A stretch of DNA of 64,000 nucleotides, taken from Phallus indusiatus (lineage: Eukaryota > Basidiomycota > Agaricomycetes > Phallales > Phallaceae). The position numbers and the translations under genes are program-made. The DNA lies in the NCBI GenBank assembly GCA_027605045.1, contig JAQFWX010000001.1:1798001-1862000 (forward strand), given 5' to 3'. Positions 47,426 through 59,300 of the stretch are shown in pieces; the stretch's first letter is position 1, and each line of letters begins with the position of its first letter. The notes beneath the pieces were generated by a model, which saw only the letters and a list, made by a program, of their open reading frames with translations, was not told where the DNA came from and did not search any database.

Positions 47426-49058
47426 CTAAGACAAGGATGCCCCGACGAAGGACGGGGCTGTGCAGTATCCATCTTTGGTCCGCATTCGGTGCACATTCTT
47501 ATTTATGGGATCAACCCAAGCGGCCTCGCGTGATTCCAAGGTGGTAAACCCTACAATACACTCAGGCTGTTTACAAAGTAGGCCATAAAAGTAAATCAAA
47601 CATACCTGGTTGAATCGTCTCAAATATTTTTTTCTTGGGATTGAGTTGCTCTAACGGAGAGTCGTCTATAATAAAGTCAGCTTTGTTTTCAGGCTCTCAA
47701 AGCATCTGCTCTCACCTTCATATTGGCCCTCAAAGTAGACGCGATCTCCAGGCTTGGAGTCCCGAGGGGGATCAACAATCTCGATACCCGCTTCCTTGCC
47801 ATTTTTATGTGTAGCCTAAAGAAAAACAAACTTTCACTGAGTCTGAAATTTGCAACCACACCAACTACGCGGCCATACACAAAGAACCATGGCATAACTT
47901 TTCACGCCACGCATGGCGACCGGCTTAAGATTGCACTATATAAAAAGTAATGTCCCACCTTTTCTTACTTCTATGATGTGACTACTTACCACAACAATAA
48001 GCCGTTTGCCGCGCATCTGCTCAATGGGGATATAATTGACGAGACCGGAAACTACTGTACGAGGTCCAGTTTCTTCTCCGATGTCAATTTGCTATTGAAA
48101 AGGCTCAGAAAAACTGGGATCGCGCTTTATAATGAGGAATCAAGTTACCTCGACATACAAGCCATCAGCATCAGGATGCTTTTGAACTGTAAATCGAAAT
48201 TTAATTATTTTGGATACCGATCGGAGAAAAAGTTGAGGTACCGTCAAGGATATATCCGACACGAAGGTCAATCATCGAGGGAACAGGAGAGGTGGTTTCA
48301 GTAGCTGGGACTACTTTGCCACTTTTTCCCTCAGTTGTCTTGTTTTTATTTGAAGCCGAGACGTCCGTTTTCTTTTCTTGAGATGACCCGTGCTGCCGCT
48401 TCACCTCCTTGTCTTTTTCTTTAGAAATCGATGCAGCTGAAGGAGTCCCAGATGAAGGAATTGACGTCTTCTCAGCAACGGTAGGCTTAGGGGCTTTGTC
48501 GCCCTTTCTCTTGGGAGCCTCAGAACGTCGATTTTGTTTGGGAGCATTCTCCAAATCAAATGACACAAAAGAAAAAGGTATTGACTCTGCAGTTGCACGG
48601 ATTCTCGGCTGTGATTGAATATGATCAAAGTACCGGGTCAAAGCTGGATGAGAGTAATATCCTGCAGAGCTTTCTTTGGACTAGACGCGAGTAAGTGGAT
48701 ATAAAGTACGATAGGCTATGAACTACCGACGATGGTTTCATGAAGTGCTGCGTATACGACAACGTCAGCGGCAGTCAAATAGTCAGAGACTAGATATGTT
48801 CTTGATAGTAAATGGGATTCTAAAGACTTTGAGCAAATAAACTAAATGACACGTTCCCAGCGATAGGAAATCATGGTTGCATACGTCCAATTCCGATTTG
48901 CTAGTTAATACGCCGTCGATAACTCTCTGAAACCAGGAGTTAATCTGTGCTTGATCTTGTTCGTTATTTCCAAAAGCGGATGGTAGATCTTTTGTTGCAT
49001 TGAGGACTAGACCACGGGTACTGTCAGGAAGTGCATCAATAAGGTTAGATTTTGACAT
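47426..49058 (-). CDS. ARC1: Arc1/AIMP1-type tRNA-binding aminoacyl-tRNA synthetase cofactor
   Basis: It starts at ATG 49058 (MSKSNLIDALPDSTRGLVLN). The N-terminal part is GST-C-like (FQRVIDGVLTSKSEL, LTRYFDHIQSQPRIRA). A Lys/Ser/Pro-rich linker follows (KRKGDKAPKP...). The C-terminus is the EMAP-II/tRNA-binding OB fold: IDLRVGYILD, VVSGLVNYIPIEQMRGKRLI, NLKPVAMRGVKSYAMVLCA and the closing AWVDPINKNVHRMRTKDGYC. In yeast Arc1 holds Met- and Glu-tRNA synthetases and delivers tRNA to them. Multiple introns are present; the coding order is consistent from 49058 to the stop at 47426. Confidence 0.9.
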
Positions 49059-49486
49059 GATGGAGAACACTCTGCTCTGAAGGCGAGGTGTTAAACGCGA
49101 CCGGAGGTAAAATTGCAGTCGCATCTCTACCATATGTAGCTTCTCTCTTTCCGGTTTGGCGCCCAAGGACTCTTGCCAGTGGATGTTGGAAAAAAATAGT
49201 TGAACATGTAACAACAATACAAGTAAAAACATGGAGACGAGTATGAAAAAAATGAATGTCGAACGACTAGTAAGAATGTAACCTTATGTAGCTAATAATA
49301 CATGTTTTTGAAAAACGAATGGACTGAGAACTTTCTGAAGCTCAGCTGTCAAATTTTCAAATCGAACAGTGCGAACCGACGCCCTCTAGAGGTGAAAAAA
49401 AGCCGCAATCTATTAGAGAATGAGGACTGAAAAGTTCAGTCTTAGAGAGGAGCTACGAGCCGATGAAGCTTGAGCCTGAGCACAAC
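49059..49486. other. Intergenic or 3' region behind the secreted Ser/Thr-rich gene
   Basis: 428 bp. If the GTAAGT at 49490 is used as a donor, with an AG near 49384, a further exon down to 49284 would be possible and would encode about 33 non-hydrophobin residues. Otherwise this is 3' flank plus the ARC1 promoter. Confidence 0.4.
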
Positions 49487-50504
49487 TTACCATTCAGACG
49501 CATCGCGTAAACTTCCCTCTCCAATCACAGTGCATCCGACACCTGTTGAATATTCAGAGAAATATACTATATTATTGGTGGGAATATTACCAATTATTCC
49601 TGTTTTGTTGGAGAGATCAAGCCCCAGGCTATGTGCCATGAGGGTGATGGCCAGAGAGTCAGGTTGACCTTGGGAGTTGCAACAGAGCTTCATTGGAGAG
49701 CGAGGTTTGTCGTCAGAAGGCTCGATAATACTATGGCCGGTTCCATTTTGGATCCCACTATCATTTGAGTTTTCCGCGTTGCTAGTATGTGCGCCATCGT
49801 TATTGGCACCCTCCAAGGAGTTTTCCATTGGACCGTGTCTGCTGTTATTACCGCTCAAAAGCGTTGAATTATCGTTGTTATATACGGTAGAATTACTGTA
49901 ACTGCCGTTGCTGGGAGAGCTTCCAGTGCTGGAGATATCGCTTCCGTTTTGAATATGGGGCGTAGTTCCACTCCCATTGATTTCGTTGGTACCGCTGGGA
50001 TGCCCATCATGGCTACTATCAGCTGAGACATCGCAATCACTGGTCACGGTGGGGGTGGACGTCGGACCGGGAGAATCTGAAGGAGAGGAACGGCTAACAG
50101 GGGAGGCTCCTTTTTGGGGAGGGAAATTTATCTGAGAGGGAGTTGAAGCAGGTGCTGTGATGGTGACGATACTAAAGGGTGACTCGGACGCGGTTGGCTG
50201 ATTTGGTTTGTTGTGTTTTGACACTTGTGTTGAGAATGAGCTGAAGAAGCTTGTCGGGATATGATGGGTAATTTTATGAGTGACGGTGAGCGTGTGATGA
50301 ACAGTGGTGGTGATGCTGGTAGTTGTAGTTTTAGTAGTAGTTGTCGTCACGGTCGCTTTTGGCGCGAGTTGTCCTTCAAGGTATAGACTCTTAGGATGCA
50401 TATACACGGATAAAGCATTGAATCTTACCTCCAGGACAATGCGGAACTGAATAGACTATGCTGAAAGATGCCGCGAGAAAAGCTAAAAGAATATGGATCA
50501 TCAT
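49487..50504 (-). CDS. Secreted Ser/Thr-rich protein with partial hydrophobin-like pattern
   Basis: Exon 1 starts at ATG 50504 with a clear signal peptide (MMIHILLAFLAASFSIVYS) and VPHCPG. An intron (about 50430-50371) leads to a long exon ending TAA at 49487. After cleavage comes a region of about 220 residues rich in Thr, Ser, Asn and Gly (ATVTTTTTKTTTTSITTTVH), likely O-glycosylated. The end has KLCCNSQGQPDSLAITLMAH, then SLGLDLSNKTGIIGN and STGVGCTVIGEGS. The CCNS and GVGCTVIG motifs with a Leu-rich spacer recall cysteines 2-4 of class I hydrophobins. The last four cysteines are absent, and the spacer (48 residues) is longer than usual. It may be a decayed or divergent hydrophobin, or an unrelated wall protein. 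Confidence 0.6.
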
Positions 50505-50615
50505 GGTGACTCGGGTGGACACTATGCTGTGGTATTCAAGTTGATGGGACGGGAGATGATGTAGCCGGGAGAGAGAAAAGTTTTTAAAGAAAGCGATGTT
50601 CTGGGAGGAAAAAGC

Positions 50616-50623
50616 CTTATATA
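50616..50623 (-). promoter_or_regulatory. TATA box of the secreted Ser/Thr-rich gene
   Basis: TATATAAG on the - strand, 112 bp upstream of the ATG at 50504. This fits inducible, strongly expressed surface-protein genes. Confidence 0.6.
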
Positions 50624-50701
50624 CCAACAGAGACGTCTGAACACGAACATTGAGACTCGGTGGAGTTAGTGTGGAAGGTAGAGATGACTATATGCGCCGT
50701 G

Positions 50702-50745
50702 ACGCGTGACGCGTGACTAGTATGCAAATGTACATAATGACGCGT
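50702..50745. promoter_or_regulatory. Cluster of three MluI cell-cycle boxes (ACGCGT)
   Basis: ACGCGT occurs at 50702-50707, 50709-50714 and 50740-50745, with a related TCGCGT just after. In yeasts MBF binds ACGCGT upstream of G1/S genes (established). The cluster lies about 175 bp before the Scm3-like gene. Confidence 0.65.
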
Positions 50746-50918
50746 CTTGTCGCGTCCATAGACACCCATTTTCTCACGGCTCCGCGTTTCTTTTCCCAGC
50801 TCTTGCACGGTCCATCGGACGTCGACAAACATTTTGAGCTCTCACAACGAAGGTGTCGTCTTACTTACCATCATCTTACCTTGCCGTCTTATTTTTTTAA
50901 AATCCGGTCTATTTCCAG

Positions 50919-52196
50919 ATGCCCGCTATCCCTTCGTCATCAACTTCACCGACTCCACCACTCTCCTGTTCATCTAGTAGTTACTCGAGAAATTCTGATG
51001 CACCTCCCTCCTCCAAGAAACGCAGATTGAATAGTGCTCAGTTTAACTCCACCATAGCACCAACGCCTTTGCCAGATTATCAGCTCGATGCCGCTCGTCG
51101 TGCCGTTTCAAATCGCATCCTTAGCATCTGGTCTTCACTTGAGCAAAAGTATGCATGCCGTCTCGACGAGGATGATATTGTCGACCTACGGACGGGATCC
51201 ATAGTAAAAGACCGTGGTGTTCTTAGCTCATCTAACGCCGTATTTGACTTTGGCTGTTTCTCCGAACACGACAACAAGGCAGACGACATTGACAACGAAG
51301 GAACTGAAAATGAGGAAGACGAGCTCGGCGGTTGGGGGTCCGATCTGGAACTTGATCAACAATTCTCCGAAGTCTGTCGGCCAGTCCGAGTGAGGCTCGA
51401 TCCAGCTGATGCAGATGACCTTGAAGAATTTCTTGTCGCCGAGAGGCTGAGGAAACAGGGCCTCGCTGCTCAAAGCTTACTTGGAGAAGAAGAACAGGAC
51501 GATAACAATGATGAGGGGGAAGAGGAAAAAAAAAAAGAAGAAGAGGAGGAGGAGGAGGAGGATGAGGAGGATGAGGAGGATGAGGAAGAAGAAGAAGAGG
51601 TCGTCGAAGAGGGGGAGCAAGCGGAAGAACAAGAACACGAAGGAGGAAATAAGTGCTCAGGTCAGGCGTCTGATTCTTCAGATGACCAAAAAGACCCTAT
51701 TATAGTCGGCGACATGGGAATCGAAGACCGCGTGTTGTATCCATCCGACGAGAGCGACGACGAACTTGCGGGTTACGATGCCACAGTGGGCGAGGGCGCT
51801 ATGCTTTGGGAAGTGGAACGGTTCCCTGATCATTCGCATACCGAACACTCATTTTCATCCGAACCACCCACCCCTGACATCTTTTCCACTAAGATTTGCA
51901 GACAGGCATCTGCTCACCCTCAGCATCCTACTTCTAGATCCCTCCCGTCGACTCCCCGTCGGACGTCGACATCTCTCAATCCCAATTTCAAGGCCTCCAG
52001 TAGCCTTATAATTAAGCGACATGAAACCGATATGCCCGTTACTACATTGACACCTATAACTCAAAGACTATCCCTCAAAGGCACAGAAAGGCGTGCTGTC
52101 AGCGTATCGCCTACTAAAAAACTAGTTCCCGAAGTGGTCCTTCCTAGGTTCAAGGTATCTCCATTGCGGTTGAATACAGGCAAGGTCGGTATTTGA
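50919..52196 (+). CDS. Scm3/HJURP-like CENP-A chaperone candidate
   Basis: A single exon of 425 residues. Residues about 56-102 contain a helix (LDAARRAVSNRILSIWSSLE) followed by DEDDIVDLRTGSIVKDRG. The latter matches the DxxDLxTGEIVxDxG signature I know from Scm3, the chaperone that deposits the centromeric histone CENP-A. The remainder fits a histone chaperone: an extreme Glu/Asp tract (residues about 187-243) and a Ser/Pro/Arg-rich tail with SP/TP sites suited to cyclin kinases (SLPSTPRRTS, SVSPTKK). KKRRLN near the start may be a nuclear signal. Three MCB boxes upstream suggest G1/S expression. The identification rests on one motif and is tentative. Confidence 0.6.
   Translation: MPAIPSSSTSPTPPLSCSSSSYSRNSDAPPSSKKRRLNSAQFNSTIAPTPLPDYQLDAARRAVSNRILSIWSSLEQKYACRLDEDDIVDLRTGSIVKDRGVLSSSNAVFDFGCFSEHDNKADDIDNEGTENEEDELGGWGSDLELDQQFSEVCRPVRVRLDPADADDLEEFLVAERLRKQGLAAQSLLGEEEQDDNNDEGEEEKKKEEEEEEEEDEEDEEDEEEEEEVVEEGEQAEEQEHEGGNKCSGQASDSSDDQKDPIIVGDMGIEDRVLYPSDESDDELAGYDATVGEGAMLWEVERFPDHSHTEHSFSSEPPTPDIFSTKICRQASAHPQHPTSRSLPSTPRRTSTSLNPNFKASSSLIIKRHETDMPVTTLTPITQRLSLKGTERRAVSVSPTKKLVPEVVLPRFKVSPLRLNTGKVGI
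51480..51660 (+). repeat. GAG/GAA purine-rich simple repeat (acidic tract)
   Basis: About 180 bp almost entirely purine on the + strand, encoding a Glu/Asp run. It is prone to length variation and to triplex formation. Confidence 0.75.
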
Positions 52197-52299
52197 CACA
52201 TTTATATTTATCAGTTGTATTGATCACGTATCTACAAAGATATCAAACGCGCCTTCACCTGTATTTACAAAGGGATCACGTGCAAATTCGCCCCAGAAG

Positions 52300-53115
52300 A
52301 TGACCTTAAAGAGGAAACACTCCTTGTTATCTGATAACGCGGAATTAAAATCACAAGCAGATTCACATATTGATAAACCAGTTATACCCAGAAAAGACCC
52401 CTCACGATATTTTGATAGAAAATTTACATCAGAAAATACCCTGGAACAATCTGTGGATCGGTCTCAAGATAATCCTAAGTTTGACTCATCAATACCTACC
52501 GAAGAGCAAAGACTATCTTCCGATTTATCGACGTCATCTCACGAAAACAAACCCCGGGTCTCACCAACAGATTCTCCTGCGACGCCGCGTATCCCGGCCC
52601 CTCCTTATGTCTTCCCATTAATGCCCTATTCCCCATACATCTCCCCGGATTGGAGTATGCACTATCGACAAAACCAAACCCCGTCTTCTTCGGTCTATTC
52701 TCCTGACCCGAGGTTTTACCTGGCACAAGCCATGCATAATCTGAGCTTCTTCTTAAATCCGACGCAAATCGCGAACACTCAAACCCCATGGCCCTACCCT
52801 TTGTCGCCTGCGCCTATAGAAATGTCTCATGCTTTCCCTGCTCCTCCATCTCAACCTATGCCTTCCTCCGTTCCACCAGATCAAAAAATAGCCAATGTAC
52901 CCAATTTCCCTCCTCCCGGAGATTCTCCTTCAGCTCAACTACCTTTCCAAAAACCCTGTTTGAAGAAGGTGTCCTTTTCACCTACTCTGCCGTACTCCAG
53001 TCCACCTAAGTCGGATCCAATGAGCAAACTTCGTTCGGGCCGAAGTGGTTCAACATCTATGGCTCGCAAAGGTCCCTTGGCAAATCATGATAAACAAAGA
53101 AAAGAACAAAGATAA
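52300..53115 (+). CDS. Disordered Pro/Ser-rich protein with PP1-docking motif
   Basis: A single exon, 271 residues, ATG at 52300. I do not recognise the family. It begins basic (MTLKRKHSLL), then has a long Pro/Ser/Tyr-rich region (PPYVFPLMPYSPYISPDWSM). Near residue 223 is CLKKVSFSPTLPY, where KVSF fits the RVxF motif that docks protein phosphatase 1 and is followed by an SP site. The end is basic. No signal peptide or membrane span is seen. It lies 103 bp behind the Scm3-like gene on the same strand, so a read-through or splice connection cannot be excluded, but none was evident. Confidence 0.6.
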   Translation: MTLKRKHSLLSDNAELKSQADSHIDKPVIPRKDPSRYFDRKFTSENTLEQSVDRSQDNPKFDSSIPTEEQRLSSDLSTSSHENKPRVSPTDSPATPRIPAPPYVFPLMPYSPYISPDWSMHYRQNQTPSSSVYSPDPRFYLAQAMHNLSFFLNPTQIANTQTPWPYPLSPAPIEMSHAFPAPPSQPMPSSVPPDQKIANVPNFPPPGDSPSAQLPFQKPCLKKVSFSPTLPYSSPPKSDPMSKLRSGRSGSTSMARKGPLANHDKQRKEQR

Positions 53116-53390
53116 GTCTATACATTTTATTCCGTCTGATGAACTCTGTTGTATTTGTTGTATACGTATTGTGCCTATTATAATTATGATTGAGATACCT
53201 AATGTAATAATAATAGTAGTATGCAAAATCGGTGAGGGTTATCTATTAGAATTTCACAAAATACTACAAAATATGGATCCGTGAATTGTGTCGTTATACT
53301 GGAGAAGGATAAGGGGAAGAGGAGCATTTCACTTAGGATTGCCTGTATTCACTGATAATTCGGCGTTTTGCGCTTCCTTGTGCCGGTGGC

Positions 53391-56300
53391 TCAGTTTCGG
53401 GGGCAGGCCGCTAGATGATACTGCGACTAAAGACGTGATTTATCGTAGAAGTAGTAATCACTGACCTTTTTGTTCGTATCCTTCTTTGGAATGAATAGAT
53501 TGACCTCCTTTACTTGCTTCTTTCTTATTTTCGGAGGCGGACGAGGGGCTGTGGGCCTCATGGACTCGTCTGCCGTCGTAGCAGGCACATTCTCGCCAGG
53601 AGTAGACGAAGGACGAGATTGTGGTTTTGAGAGACTGATAAGAGGAGGTAGGGATTGATCTGATTCGGAGACTTCTTTCTTTTTGTGTTTGCTCGCTGAT
53701 TTCGGTGGCGAGCTTATTGTCGTCGCGTGAGTCTCACCAACCGGGCTTGCAATCTTTACAGCAGAGACTGTACTTGCTTGAGCCAGAGAACTATTTGCTT
53801 GATTAATATATGTCTGAAATGTCGAACTATCTGCCTTTAAATCAAAATAAAATCAACCGCGGCATAACAAGAGAGCAAACAACCTACCTCCAAATATGTA
53901 CCTGTTCGCCTGGCTTCCTCTACTATGAATTTCCAGACATCATCACTGCGCGAGAGTGTAGCAGCGTGTCCTAGAATGAACAAGGAGGACCGTGCACGAG
54001 TAATAGCAACATTAAGACGTCGATGATCAGAAAGGAAACCTATGGAAGTTATCCCTGGGCCAGCGCGAACACATGAAAGAATAATGACGTCCTTTTCTTG
54101 ACCTTGGAATCCGTCCACTGTATTAAAATCAACGTTCACAAGTACATCGGATCCAAAAAAGGACTTGAATCGCTGTTTCAACTCAAACAATTGTGCGCGA
54201 TACATTGCGATAACGCCGACACGAAAGCTGAAGTCGACTTGAGAATATGTCTTTCGAAGACTGTGGTAAAGAGCTACAGCCATATCACATTCTTGAACGT
54301 TGATAAGTGAGTGTCCGTTTTGTGCGGGTCGTTCACCTCCTTTTGTAACATCAATGAATTTGTATGCTCCGAACGCAGGACTCGTGTGCCAAGGCTGAGT
54401 TGTTTTTCCAACCATATCTGGTCCGTCCAAGAGTCGTTGGTCGTAGAAGAGTTTGCTTGGCAAGTGACTGATCTGGGGGTGCATACGATATTGTATGCTT
54501 GAAATTTATGTCATTACATGCACTGAACGTCATGAAAAGAAGTCAGAGTGAGATACTTGCCTCAATAGATGAACGGCTTCCGGCATAGACTTCTGTAGCC
54601 TAACAAAGAGGCTTTGGTTATACTTGTATTTGCTTGCAAGTGGGGATAAAACCGTGGGCGGAAGCTGTTGCGGGTCTTCAATAGATCAATATCATCTCAA
54701 ATCTGGATCACGAGCAGAACTTCACCTCCGACCATAATGCAACGCTTGACTCGATACCTCAGAGGAATTAGAGAACTCAATTCAACGGCCTGAGCTGCTT
54801 CATCAATAACAATTGTATCAAAATCAACATTTTCTAAAGCTTCGTGACCCGATCCTGATAAAGTTGAACAAATAACATCAGCTTCTTGGAGTACTTCTGC
54901 CCGGATTTTCCGGCGAGCGGCATCCATCCTTCGCGATTCAACTTTCTGTTGATCCTTTGAGCGGTTATACTGCTGCGACAATGCCATCCTCTTATTATTA
55001 AGAGCTTTGAGTTCGTCTTCGAGTATCGTACGTTGGTGAACATTTTCAGGTGTGTTCGACAGCTCGTGTCGTTTCAAAACCTGGGCTTCCTTCAAGGCGT
55101 CCATTTCGGCGCGAAGCGACATCAAAGTACTCGAAGAATTCGACGCAGTATCTTTCGCAGCCCCGTTCAAACGATTTTCTACTAATTGATCCAGAGAGAC
55201 GTCTCGCACACTAACATTCATCATATCTTCGGAACCAACACGGACGATCTTGGGGGAAAGAAGTTCACCCTCTGATGTACGAACACCATCTTGTAGACGT
55301 TTGGTCACTTCGTCAATTGCGGCATTACTCGGGGCGCAAACAAGAATTTTTGGTGAAGGCGTTTTGTCGGGTATAGTTGATCGACCAGCTTGTATTACTG
55401 TCGCTGGCCGGGGGCGAGTCGAAATAAAAGCACCTACAATACCGCAAATTGTCCAGGTTTTTCCCGTCCCAGGCGGTCTAATAAAGTCAAGAGGGTACTT
55501 CAACAGGAAGAAAAAACATACCCTTGAATTAGCGTGAAGCCTTCTGTTCTCATCGCAGAAAGAATGGCAATTGCTTGTGGTTCATTAACACGGTATGCGT
55601 TCCTTGCCTTCTGGATTTGAGCGGGAGATATATCCGAAACTTTTGAGAGTCGGGGGTTAATAATGGCGGGATAAAAGTCGTAATACGGAAGCGCTTTGAG
55701 GGCAGAGAACTCTCGAGATACCGTACTCAAGCTATACGAACATGACAGCATTGCTACGGAAAGTCATTAACCTCGTATCATACCTAAACACTTTGGATAG
55801 TATCCACTGCGTATTGACGTGCAAACCAGGATCAACGCCATTAGCGTCTGTTCGGCAATGTAGTGTGGCTTGTATTTCCGCCCCTATCCATCGGAAAGCT
55901 TGAACTTTGCTCAATATGGATTTGTCCTTCGCAGGATTGCGAAGAAGTACTATATCAACCTCAGAAAGTCGCCACTTTTCAGGAGTCCTTTCAGCAATAA
56001 CAATCTCAAGTTCCAGGAAATCATCTGTGTATTGACGCGAGTTAATCCTTGCCGTCACTGTCTCATTAGCTTCTTGTTTGCTTTTGATCAGCTGGTTCCA
56101 ACACTCCAGACCAAGCAACGGCTCAAAAATGTTCTGATACCTTTCTCCTGATGGAAAGCTATCCGGAATAATGGTATATGGTATACGCTTCCCGGACCCT
56201 GGAGGTTCAGAACCTTCATGATCGTAATTCCAGTCAAGAATTAGACGGTATAGCGGTTTGAGGTCAGGTTTCATTCGTAATGACGCTCTTTGGGCTTCTT

Positions 56301-59300
56301 CGCGTTTGCGGAGCCTTTCCAAAGCTACATTATTTCCGTTGATGATAGGTTCCATCATCTTAATTCCTCGACGCTCCATCGTTTTTCTGACCATAGGCGA
56401 TTTCTGTAGTTTACTCAATGCAGCCAATCCACCCGCCCCTTCGTCCTCTGACGCTTCACTTTCTGAAGAAGACTCAGATATTTTTACAGCTTGAACTTGA
56501 GTCTTTGGGGGTGTAATGTGTTTCAAAGGCTTGGCGGGAACTCTGACTTCGCGGCTGGCCTGTGGCTTTTCAAAATCGTTCGCTCGCTTTAATGGTGGAG
56601 GTAACGGGGGTAAATTTCGAGAGGATGGCAGCGCCGCTTTCCCTGGGGTAGCTTCGTTTTTCTTTGCATTATCTTTGAAACTCTTTTGGCTTTGGGTCCG
56701 ATCATGTACTATGGCTTCGGTAGACACGTCGGGAATTTCGAGAAGTAGAACATCATCATCTTGAGAAAACGAGGCCAACAGAGAAGCTAGTTGGGATAGA
56801 TGGGTATTTGACAATTTTGTTTGCACCCCTTGATTTGTTGGCGCACGTCGAGCATTTTCTAAGAATCTCTCCAGTTTTTTCGCAGCATCCTGTGAAGGCT
56901 GCAAACCAATACTGCGAAAACATTCCAATAACGATTGGATCAAAGTAGCAGATTGGTGTAATAACTCTAGATCGGTGAGACGTAGCCATCGAATAGATTC
57001 GGTAAGTATAGGTTGCATATCAGCCAGGAGTTGCTTGCCAATTGAGGTCGATTTTTGAGGTAGTGCCTCAATAATTTGTGTGTCACCTCTGTCTGAAACA
57101 GCTTTGTCAAACGCTCGCCATTGAGCAAGCAAATCCCGGGCAAAAATAAGAGCGTCTCGCATCCATTCAACCATCGCATCGGCGTCGATAACACGGGACC
57201 ATGTTGGAGTCCGCCGAAAAACAACCGTGATAGATCGACACATAGCCTGCCAAAGCCTGAGTAAACGGCTTTGAGACGCGTTGGAGCAAAAGTTTGAGTT
57301 AGAAAATAGCCCATCGCGACCGTTAGTAAGAACTTCAATGACGTCTGTCATACATCTCACTAAGGATTTAGCAAACCCACATGCTTCGGGGATTATTTGA
57401 GCTATTTCAACGAATGATTCTAAGGTAGATGTCAAAGCATGTATGGAGTGCTCGGGATGTCGCTCCAAAAGAGCACGAAAGCACTCAGACCGAATGTCGG
57501 TGTCATAGGCCTGTCCAATCAAAATCTGTGAAGCCATTTGAAGGTCTTCGACAGGAGAAAGAAGTAGGTTCACAACACTCTTCAAAACAAGTTCGCTACG
57601 GATGAGGCCCTGGACGACATGGGATGAATTTGACGAGGAATTGGTGAATTGGGTGACGGCGGTAAGAAACTTGGAGCGTATGTTGTTTAAATTGGTATTT
57701 ATGGAAAAAATTACGGGAGACACGGTCTGGCGAAGATTGGAGGAGAGAGAAGGTGGACTGTATGCATCTGTGTTGAGAGTGTCGAATATAGCGGTTGAAC
57801 CGACAGAGGTTATCAATAACTCCATGACCTCTTCATCGTCATGAACAAACATCGAATAAATATTTTTCCAAAGAGTATCATGACCTAATATTGTGTCGGG
57901 AATGCCAGATGCAGTTTTGATAGATGTACTTGCTTCCTGAATAAACTTGGAGAGGCAAAATAATGTACGCTCCATATTGGTAAAATTATCATTAATGATT
58001 TGGGAAAGTAATCTGTGAGCTGGCTCTCGCGCTTGGTGCCAGACCGAATCAGATTGTTTAGACGACACGGCGACCTCGATTATGATATGAGAATAGGTAT
58101 CCAAAACTTGTGATATGAATTGCCTCCCTTCCCGTTTGTGCGTCCGAAATATACTATTCATGACCTGCTCACGATAAGCAAAATTGCCATATAATGAAGT
58201 CAAACAAACTACCTGTAGAACACAGGCCATTACGGCAGGTCGGCTCTTTCGAAATTGTTCATGCTGTAACTCTTCATATGCAAACGTCATTACTTTTTTC
58301 AAAGTTTGTCCAAAACTTGGCAGACAATCCAAAGAAATCAAGTAAGGATGAAACCATTTCAGAATCCAGGGCGTTTGAGAGCAAGAAGCAGAAACTCCCT
58401 TAATTAAGGATAAAAAAGCGGGATTATCTTTAATAATATCGAACACGACTTGGGGACAGTCATCTTGTTCTTCATCCCAGACAGACTTCCCGTACTTAAC
58501 TAAAAGAAAGGCGAGAGCTCGGAGGACATCGGGAAAGTCTAGCATGCATGCAGCTTAAAGATCAAATGTAGAAAGTGAGGGTAAAGATCAAACATACGGT
58601 CAGCTTTGTCGTGAAGATGAGCGATGACCGCACACTTGAACATCTTAAACAGGTGGCGTTGAGAGATAAAAATACCATCAGGTATCCATAATAGAAAAAC
58701 ATGCAAGCCAGACCACAGTTGGCTGGCGGTCATAACGAAATAATTCATCATGGGAAAGTTGGCTGAGGATGAGACAGAGCCCAAACTAGGAAGATAGGGA
58801 CCCGACTTTAAAGCCGTAAGAACTGAATGAAGAACGTGTTCGTGAGCATCATTGAAATGATCCAATCGTAATGGATGACATCCAGACAGCTGTTGTTGAG
58901 CCCATGTGCGGATTTCATTTGATTCATGAAACAATAGGAGGGGCAGACCCGGCGGAATTTCAGTCGGCCATCCCACAGCCTGAATACAGGGAGGGTGCTC
59001 TTGAAGGAGTTGAAGAATTTTGACTTCGTTCAACAGATGGATAGAAACAAGGATGTGGTACAAGACGGCAGGTGGTACGTCGCTTGCAGATCTTCTGGAT
59101 TTAGAGACGAGTCCTGCGGAGCTAAGGGCGTCCAGAGCAATATTAGCCTCCCATCTATCGATGGCAGCGAAGAAGCGTTCAAGAACAGAGTCTGAAAATG
59201 CAGATAAATATCTGACAAAGCTCATTAGTACTATATCCCAAGGATAGGGATGAATGAATGTATTAAAACTGACGTCTTCCTGCAGGTTCTTTTGAGTTCC

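Larger units (their letters stand above)
50505..50918. promoter_or_regulatory. Divergent promoter, secreted gene / Scm3-like gene
   Basis: 414 bp between two starts. On the - side there is a TATATAAG at 50616-50623. In the centre is a cluster of ACGCGT boxes (50702-50745). On the + side a pyrimidine-rich stretch leads to the ATG at 50919. Confidence 0.6.
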
